Source: Nanobdellota archaeon
Lineage (GTDB): Archaea > Nanobdellota > Nanobdellia > Woesearchaeales > JAHJBD01
Direction: 5' to 3'
Assembly: GCA_018813725.1 (NCBI GenBank)
Contig: JAHJBD010000006.1
Coordinates: forward strand, 1 to 10,562
DNA: 10,562 bases
Below, one piece after another: positions 6,017 to 10,562 of the stretch. The position numbers were made by a program, and so were the translations under genes. The notes beneath the pieces were generated by a model. The model ran no database searches. It worked only from the letters and a program-made list of their open reading frames with translations, and had not been told where the DNA came from. Positions within the stretch are counted from its first letter, which is position 1; each line of letters starts with the position of its first letter.

Positions 6017-7220
6017 ACCTTAGCGCATCAACTGGCTTTTGTTTGGCTGCATATAATGCTGGAGCAAGGCCTGAAAAAGCACCAACAAGCGCTGAAAGCA
6101 GTATGCAAATCACGAAGATCCAGACTGAAAACCTGGGTGCAAGAAAACCCCAACCAAGCTGATCTAATATAACCCCTCCAAGAGCTGCTATGCACCAACC
6201 TAGCGCAACGCCGATGATACCTCCTACTGTACCTATAAGGCTTGATTCAAATAAAAACAAAGCACGGATATTCTGGTTTGTAGCACCTATTGATTTCATC
6301 ACACCAATCTCCCGTATCCTTTCAAGAACAGAAGTGACCATAGTATTGGCAGTGTTTACAGATGCTACAATAGCTGAGATGATAACTATCAAGAATATAA
6401 AACCGATGACTATATTCAAGATGTCAGTGAACATTGCAAATGCTTCTTGAAATGATTGTACTTCAAAGTCCTCTTTGCCTTCTGCAAGTCCCCTGTTTTT
6501 CCTCAGGTTCTTCTCTACCCTTTCTGTGATCTTATCCATCTGTTCAACATCGTCTACCTGCCCAATGACTACACCATATTTCAGGTCACCAAACAATTCT
6601 TTGATGTCGTCATAGACCATATAGACATTTGAATCATCAGAGGGGTTGCCGATTGATTCATAAAAACCGATTATGTCAAATTTAACTCCGTTGATGGTTA
6701 TCTTGTCACCAAGCTTATAAGGTTTAGCAAAGACCTTATCTGGTACTGCGTAATTGTAACCCAAAACTACCCTGCCTTTATCACCTGTCCTAAACTGCCT
6801 TCCTGGATTTACGTCAACTCCGATCATAGAATCCAGCAGTTCTAGCTGGTCCTTTTCATCTGAAACACCTGACAAGAAGACATAGACTTTTTTTCTGTCT
6901 TTTTCCACTTCAGCTGCTTTGATATACCAACCGCTTACCAAAGTCACACCTTTGGCCTGCTCTATCGCCTTAAGATCGCTCTCGTCCAAGCCAAATGTGT
7001 CATCAAGACCTGGAGCTGACATACCCTTGCCCTGGACCATGAACTTGTCAATACCTGCTTGCTCTGCAATATCGCCAACATAAGAGTACAATCCCAAACC
7101 AAAACTTGCAAATATGAACACTGCTGCTATGCCTATAACTATCGAAAGTGCGGTAAGGAATGTCCTGGACTTCCTTTCCCACAGGTTTTTTAGTGCGTAC
7201 TTGACTGTCTCTGATCTCAT
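6009..7220 (-). CDS. ABC transporter permease 2, MacB/FtsX family
   Basis: The 403-residue protein has the MacB plan: a cytoplasmic N-terminal RxLT-type start (ALKNLWERKSRTFLTALS), TM1 near 20-42 (IVIGIAAVFIFASFGLGL), a roughly 220-residue extracellular domain, and three C-terminal helices (starting near 270, 320 and 365). The conserved post-helix segment reads ERIREIGVMKSIGA, the FtsX coupling region that contacts the ATPase, and the protein ends KPVDALRYE. MacB-type permeases do not form a channel; they move in mechanotransmission to push substrates from the extracytoplasmic side. It is a paralogue of the next gene upstream, sharing ER...IG.MKSIGA.N and LFLFES, so the pair could form a heterodimer. 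Its ATG overlaps the stop of permease 1 in TAATG; its end overlaps the ICMT-like gene by 8 nt. Confidence 0.95.
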   Translation of the reverse strand: MRSETVKYALKNLWERKSRTFLTALSIVIGIAAVFIFASFGLGLYSYVGDIAEQAGIDKFMVQGKGMSAPGLDDTFGLDESDLKAIEQAKGVTLVSGWYIKAAEVEKDRKKVYVFLSGVSDEKDQLELLDSMIGVDVNPGRQFRTGDKGRVVLGYNYAVPDKVFAKPYKLGDKITINGVKFDIIGFYESIGNPSDDSNVYMVYDDIKELFGDLKYGVVIGQVDDVEQMDKITERVEKNLRKNRGLAEGKEDFEVQSFQEAFAMFTDILNIVIGFIFLIVIISAIVASVNTANTMVTSVLERIREIGVMKSIGATNQNIRALFLFESSLIGTVGGIIGVALGWCIAALGGVILDQLGWGFLAPRFSVWIFVICILLSALVGAFSGLAPALYAAKQKPVDALRYE

Positions 7221-8434
7221 TATCTCATCGCCTTTACTGGTGTCAATCTAGCTGCCCTTAAAGCTGGAACAACACCTGACGCTGCCCCAATAAGAAAACC
7301 GCCTGCTAGTGCGCTGAAGATCAATACAAGATTTATCTGAGGATGTGCTGATGCATTTACCCATGCGTTGATACCCAATGTGCCGAAAAATGATATCAAT
7401 GTGCCGATAATCGTGCCAACCATAGCACCTAAAAGACCAAGCATACCGGATTCGAAAAGGAAAAGATAGAATATATCCTTATTTTGGGCCCCTATCGATT
7501 TCATAATTCCTATCTGCTTTTTTCTTTCAGTGACTGAAGTGAACATCGTATTCGTTATTCCGATCGCGCCTACAACAATAGATATGCTTGCTATCACAGC
7601 GATAAATACAGATACTCCGACCAGGACATCGTTCAGCTGCTGTAATGCTGCCCCTGGAGTCTGAACCTCAAAATCCTCTTCTCCCACCTTTACATCCCGG
7701 CGTTTTCTAAGAAGGCGTTCGATATCAGCTTGGGCCTTCTCCATCTGATCAGGATCCTTAACTTGGACCACGATCACATTAACGGTGTTGCCAACATTGA
7801 ACAAGTCTTTAAGTTCAGCTTCCTGCATATGGACAATATTATCAAAGATAAAGCTGCCTTTCTTTTCAGTTATACCAATCACTTGAAATTTCTTTCCTTG
7901 GATAAGCACTGAGTTTCCAACTTCAACTTTCTTGTCAAGACCTACATTGTCTGTCAAGAAATTATTTCCAAGAACAACCTTGCCAGTATCACCATCTTTG
8001 AGCAGCCTCCCTTTCTCAGCTGCAATGTCAAGAGTATCGTAAGCAAAGGTCCTTGCTTCCCCTTCTGGAATGCTCATGGCATAGCCAAAAATAACCTTAT
8101 CATTGTACTCTAGCTGGCCTGATTCAAGAATCCTTGGGATCACCTTTTCTACAGTGCTTAACCTACTGATAGCTGTCACATCATCATCTGTAAGCGGGTT
8201 TACAACTCCGGTTCCAGGCGGTCCTGCGCCAGACAAGCCTCCTGCCTGTATAGACAATACTTCAGTTGTGCTGATACCAAACTGAGAGGTGATTGCGATC
8301 CTTAGGCCTTCGCCTAAGCCTATCAGTGATACAACGGCTGCTATACCGATAAAAATACCAAGCATGGTCAGCCAGGCCCGTAGCTTCCTGTGAAGCAGGC
8401 TTGTGACTGCCAGCTTAAAATAATCTTTGAGCAT
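7220..8434 (-). CDS. ABC transporter permease 1, MacB/FtsX family
   Basis: The 404-residue permease begins with LLHRKLRAWLTMLGIFIGIA, the typical MacB entry to TM1 (about 20-40), then a large extracellular domain and three C-terminal helices (near 270-295, 325-355 and 368-392). The coupling segment ERKKQIGIMKSIGAQNKDI and a final ARLTPVKAMR are standard for the family. Compared with permease 2 it has a Gly/Pro-rich loop (GGLSGAGPPGTGVV) early in its outer domain, which suggests the two subunits are not interchangeable. Only 2 nt separate it from the S-layer-like gene upstream, and no good Shine-Dalgarno motif precedes its ATG, so ribosomes probably re-initiate after the upstream stop. With the ATPase gene nearby, a complex of two ATPases plus permeases 1 and 2 is the simplest model. 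Confidence 0.95.
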   Translation of the reverse strand: MLKDYFKLAVTSLLHRKLRAWLTMLGIFIGIAAVVSLIGLGEGLRIAITSQFGISTTEVLSIQAGGLSGAGPPGTGVVNPLTDDDVTAISRLSTVEKVIPRILESGQLEYNDKVIFGYAMSIPEGEARTFAYDTLDIAAEKGRLLKDGDTGKVVLGNNFLTDNVGLDKKVEVGNSVLIQGKKFQVIGITEKKGSFIFDNIVHMQEAELKDLFNVGNTVNVIVVQVKDPDQMEKAQADIERLLRKRRDVKVGEEDFEVQTPGAALQQLNDVLVGVSVFIAVIASISIVVGAIGITNTMFTSVTERKKQIGIMKSIGAQNKDIFYLFLFESGMLGLLGAMVGTIIGTLISFFGTLGINAWVNASAHPQINLVLIFSALAGGFLIGAASGVVPALRAARLTPVKAMR

Positions 8435-8436
8435 TG

Positions 8437-9705
8437 TTAAGCTTTTTTCTTCTTCTTTTTCTTGCGCCAGTATAAAAATACTCCAGCACCAACGATAATC
8501 AGTATCAAGAAGAAGCCTGTACCGCTTTTGCCTTGGACAAATCCAAGCTTCTTAGCTTCAGCCATAGAATATAAAGGCATCTTTAGCTTCATAACCTTTG
8601 TATAATCTTTGTTGTTTGCATCCTTATATTCAATCTCTATAGGCAGTTCGACTGAATCCCCTTTTGCTTCTACATACAAGTCAAAGTCTGCAGTCTCAAA
8701 ATCATCTGAGTCAATATTCCCTACATATTCTTCCTTTGGGCCTATTATAGTATATCCATCTGAATCTTGCATCCTCACGTATAAGAACTTGACATCTGCT
8801 GAACCTTTGTTGATGAATTTTACATCAACTGTCCCTTTGCTTCCTGAAGTGTAGATATCTGTTCCGTCAAGTGTTGCGATCAGGTCAGGGTCTCCACCTA
8901 TGATTATGCTTATCACAAGGTCCTTTGAATAATTCTTTCCTACTTCGTCAGAGTATTTGATGTTAACAGGTATCTTATATATTCCTGAAGCAGCATCTGG
9001 GTCTGCCATAAGGTCAAAATCAACAGTCGTTGTACCGTGTGCATCAATCTTAAGCACTGCTTTTTCGTTTGTTGATCCAATTGGTGAGAATGGTTTTGTC
9101 ACTTCGCTAACGCTTGCTGCCAGCTGATAGGTTGTGAAAAGGTCAAGGTTTACACGAACCTCACGAAGCAAAGAATCTGCGAGGTTAGTAAGTTTCAAAG
9201 AAACTGTGCCTGTCTCTCCAGGAGCTATATGATCGGTTGTTACCTCTGCGATAGCGATTATTGAGTCTCTAGTCTGGACATTTATGTCAAAAGGCTCAAG
9301 CTCAATCCAAGGGATACCTATCCTTGTCTCTGAATATTGTTTGTACCTAAGGGTAAGCTCGTTTGCACCTTCAACAGCGTTTTCATCCACCTTTACCTTA
9401 AATTTTACCACAATACCTTCATCACCAACCTGTCTTGCTTGCATATTTCCAAGCTTGATGATGTTATCAGATCCTGGCATGCTGAAGGGGTAATCTTCAA
9501 CAAGCTCAAGCCAGAGCTCCTCGGTGGACGCGCCACCGTAGTTTTCTATCTTGAACCTTATATCGACATAGTCTCCTGGCTGTACAGGGTCAGGAGTCTG
9601 GCTCACAAGAGTTATCTCCAGGTCTGCACCTGCAGGTATAGGCGCTGCATATACCATGCACATTGCAAGAATTGCCATCAAGGCGATTATTATTTTTTTC
9701 ATCAT
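8437..9705 (-). CDS. Secreted, membrane-anchored COG1361/S-layer-like domain protein
   Basis: The 422-residue protein has an N-terminal signal peptide (MMKKIIIALMAILAMCMVYA, cleavage likely near AAPIPAG) and a C-terminal membrane helix (398-413) followed by R and seven Lys that should stay in the cytoplasm. Between them lie about three Ig-like beta domains, each of the NEW3/CARDB-type kind seen in COG1361 proteins; typical phrases are PVQPGDYVDIRFKIENYG, ITPGETGTVSLKLTNLA-like and KGTVDVKFINKG. The protein thus projects outward from the membrane next to the two permeases, the place that MacA-type adaptors fill in bacteria. That role is inferred from the gene order. A strong Shine-Dalgarno GGAGGT lies 7 nt before the ATG at 9705, inside the end of the ATPase gene. 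Conceivably it is a substrate-binding or cell-wall-contact module. Confidence 0.88.
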   Translation of the reverse strand: MMKKIIIALMAILAMCMVYAAPIPAGADLEITLVSQTPDPVQPGDYVDIRFKIENYGGASTEELWLELVEDYPFSMPGSDNIIKLGNMQARQVGDEGIVVKFKVKVDENAVEGANELTLRYKQYSETRIGIPWIELEPFDINVQTRDSIIAIAEVTTDHIAPGETGTVSLKLTNLADSLLREVRVNLDLFTTYQLAASVSEVTKPFSPIGSTNEKAVLKIDAHGTTTVDFDLMADPDAASGIYKIPVNIKYSDEVGKNYSKDLVISIIIGGDPDLIATLDGTDIYTSGSKGTVDVKFINKGSADVKFLYVRMQDSDGYTIIGPKEEYVGNIDSDDFETADFDLYVEAKGDSVELPIEIEYKDANNKDYTKVMKLKMPLYSMAEAKKLGFVQGKSGTGFFLILIIVGAGVFLYWRKKKKKKKA

Positions 9706-9710
9706 TTTGT

Positions 9711-10394
9711 TTACCTCCGTTTTACGATCTGACCATCTTTTAAATATTCTGTGCGATCTGCTTGTCGCGCAATCTTTTCATCGTGCGTGACCATGACAAT
9801 TGTTTTTTTCTCTACCCGATTAAGCCTTCTTAGTGATTCCATGAATTCTAGGCCTGTTTTTGAATCAAGATTACCTGTCGGCTCATCTGCAAGGATAACT
9901 TCTGGGTTATTTGCCAGTGCTCTTGAAATAGCTACACGCTGCTGCTGACCGCCTGAGAGTTCATTTGGCTTGTGGTGAACACGGTCCCCTAAGCCTACCT
10001 TGCATAGTAAGTCGCATGCTCTTTTGATACGTTCAGCTTTTGGAACACCCTGGAATATCATGGGCAAAGTAACGTTTTCTAAAGCTGACAAGGTTGGGAT
10101 AAGGTTAAACTGCTGGAAGATGAAACCTATCTTTCTTCCTCTGATCTGCGCTAGCTCTGATTCACCAAGGGTTGCGATATCAATATTATCCAGAAAAACT
10201 CTTCCTTTTGTCGGGATGTCTAAAGCACCCACCATGTTCATGGCTGTAGATTTTCCAGATCCAGAAGGGCCCATGATAGCAACAAAGTCATTCTGCTTGA
10301 TATCGATGTCTATTCCCCTTAAAGCAGGGACCTCTACTTGACCCATCGTGTATATCTTCCATACTTTCTCTAATCTTATGACTGACTGCTTCAT
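9711..10394 (-). CDS. ABC transporter ATPase, LolD/MacB type
   Basis: The 227-residue ATPase has Walker A GPSGSGKST (42-50), Q-loop FIFQQFNLIP (91-100), signature LSGGQQQR (146-153), Walker B VILADE (166-171) and the H-loop H204. The GKIGF...NLIPTLSALENV-type region and the ADEPTGNLDS motif (169-178) are typical of LolD/MacB ATPases that pair with FtsX-like permeases. It powers the two permeases encoded downstream by dimerising at the cytoplasmic face. The ATG overlaps the AbrB-like stop in ATGA. The purine-rich GGAGAG upstream lies about 17 nt away, too far for normal Shine-Dalgarno pairing, so re-initiation is likely. Its stop codon is part of the next gene's ribosome-binding site. Length is normal and no frame damage is seen. 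Confidence 0.97.
   Translation of the reverse strand: MKQSVIRLEKVWKIYTMGQVEVPALRGIDIDIKQNDFVAIMGPSGSGKSTAMNMVGALDIPTKGRVFLDNIDIATLGESELAQIRGRKIGFIFQQFNLIPTLSALENVTLPMIFQGVPKAERIKRACDLLCKVGLGDRVHHKPNELSGGQQQRVAISRALANNPEVILADEPTGNLDSKTGLEFMESLRRLNRVEKKTIVMVTHDEKIARQADRTEYLKDGQIVKRR
9713..9718 (-). promoter_or_regulatory. Strong Shine-Dalgarno for the S-layer-like gene
   Basis: GGAGGT on the minus strand runs into the ATPase stop codon (GGAGGTAA) and sits 7 nt before the ATG at 9705. It is the only textbook ribosome-binding site in the window. It suggests independent, efficient translation of the exported protein while the other genes rely on overlap or leaderless starts. It also confirms the first of two adjacent ATGs. 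Confidence 0.85.
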
Positions 10395-10543
10395 TTTCTT
10401 TTTATGACAATCTCTCCTTTATTATTTATGGTAAACTCAATCTTGTCCCCTTGTTTCCAGCCCTTGGCAAGAACAAGCCCTTTGGGGATGGTGAGCAAGA
10501 ATTGCTGCTTATTTGGAAACTGCAAGATTGAAGTGTTTGACAT
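10391..10543 (-). CDS. AbrB/SpoVT-like small DNA-binding regulator, 50 residues
   Basis: A complete minus-strand frame starts MSNTSILQFPNKQQFLLTIP and ends NNKGEIVIKRK with TGA. This fits the AbrB/SpoVT swapped-hairpin fold: a strand-turn (QFLLTIPKGLVLAKGWKQGD), the central G-W-K-x-G-D turn, and the final EIVIKR strand. Such proteins dimerise through interlocked beta hairpins and bind DNA, often their own promoter. Its TGA overlaps the ABC ATPase ATG in ATGA, so it is translated with the operon and probably regulates it, perhaps by autorepression. AbrB-like proteins also serve as antitoxins, but no toxin gene is adjacent. Only 19 bp upstream are visible, so the promoter is probably beyond the right edge. 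Confidence 0.88.
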   Translation of the reverse strand: MSNTSILQFPNKQQFLLTIPKGLVLAKGWKQGDKIEFTINNKGEIVIKRK

Positions 10544-10562
10544 AGTATATAATACTTTGCGG

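Noticed and set aside
9337..9732. A 131-residue plus-strand frame across the S-layer-like gene start
   Set aside because: It is antisense to the signal peptide, the Shine-Dalgarno and the ATPase stop, and shows no recognisable domain.
10391..10543. AbrB-like protein as antitoxin of a toxin-antitoxin pair
   Set aside because: Its partner frame is an ABC ATPase, not a toxin; the ATGA overlap and operon position favour a transcription regulator.
10546..10554. TATTATATA as the TATA box of the AbrB-like gene
   Set aside because: Its centre is about 7 bp from the ATG at 10543, which would place transcription start inside the gene. The real promoter is probably right of the window, although a start downstream cannot be excluded.

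Overview
The window reads as a compact, AT-rich archaeal chromosome segment. The strongest evidence is a complete ABCE1/RLI gene, whose product is found in archaea and eukaryotes but not bacteria. Supporting evidence: a tRNA-Thr with a U discriminator and no encoded CCA, T-run termination signals instead of hairpins, and several genes with a TATA-like box 25-28 bp from the start codon, which implies leaderless mRNAs. Short intergenic gaps, small proteins and low GC would fit a DPANN-type archaeon (Woesearchaeota or a relative), but that placement is inference. No mobile element, CRISPR array or integrase is visible.

Left part (1-3209). The 3' end of a plus-strand gene, possibly LolA-like, converges on the ABCE1/RLI gene (minus) with overlapping stop codons. 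Upstream of RLI on the same strand is an unassigned small P-loop ATPase with Zot/packaging-ATPase-like features. A 68-bp divergent promoter region separates it from a 53-residue zinc-ribbon protein on the plus strand (3048-3209).

Middle (3238-5596). A tRNA-Thr(CGU) has unusual elbow residues. Four nucleotides after it starts a radical SAM gene with a CX4CX2C cluster motif. That gene converges, with a 29-bp overlap, on a MATE-family efflux transporter that has its own TATA box.

Right part (5594-10543). A tightly packed minus-strand operon of six genes runs in the order AbrB-like regulator, LolD/MacB-type ABC ATPase, secreted membrane-anchored S-layer/COG1361-like protein, FtsX/MacB permease 1, FtsX/MacB permease 2, and an isoprenylcysteine methyltransferase-like membrane protein. 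Neighbours overlap by 1-8 nt or are 2-5 nt apart. Together they look like a MacB-type ABC system: ATPase plus two paralogous permeases, with the extracellular anchored protein in the place where bacteria have MacA, a small DNA-binding autoregulator at the front and a lipid/prenyl-type methyltransferase at the back.

The window has no gene-free stretch longer than 300 bases. The least expected features are the tRNA elbow substitutions, the tRNA/radical SAM junction and the unassigned P-loop ATPase.
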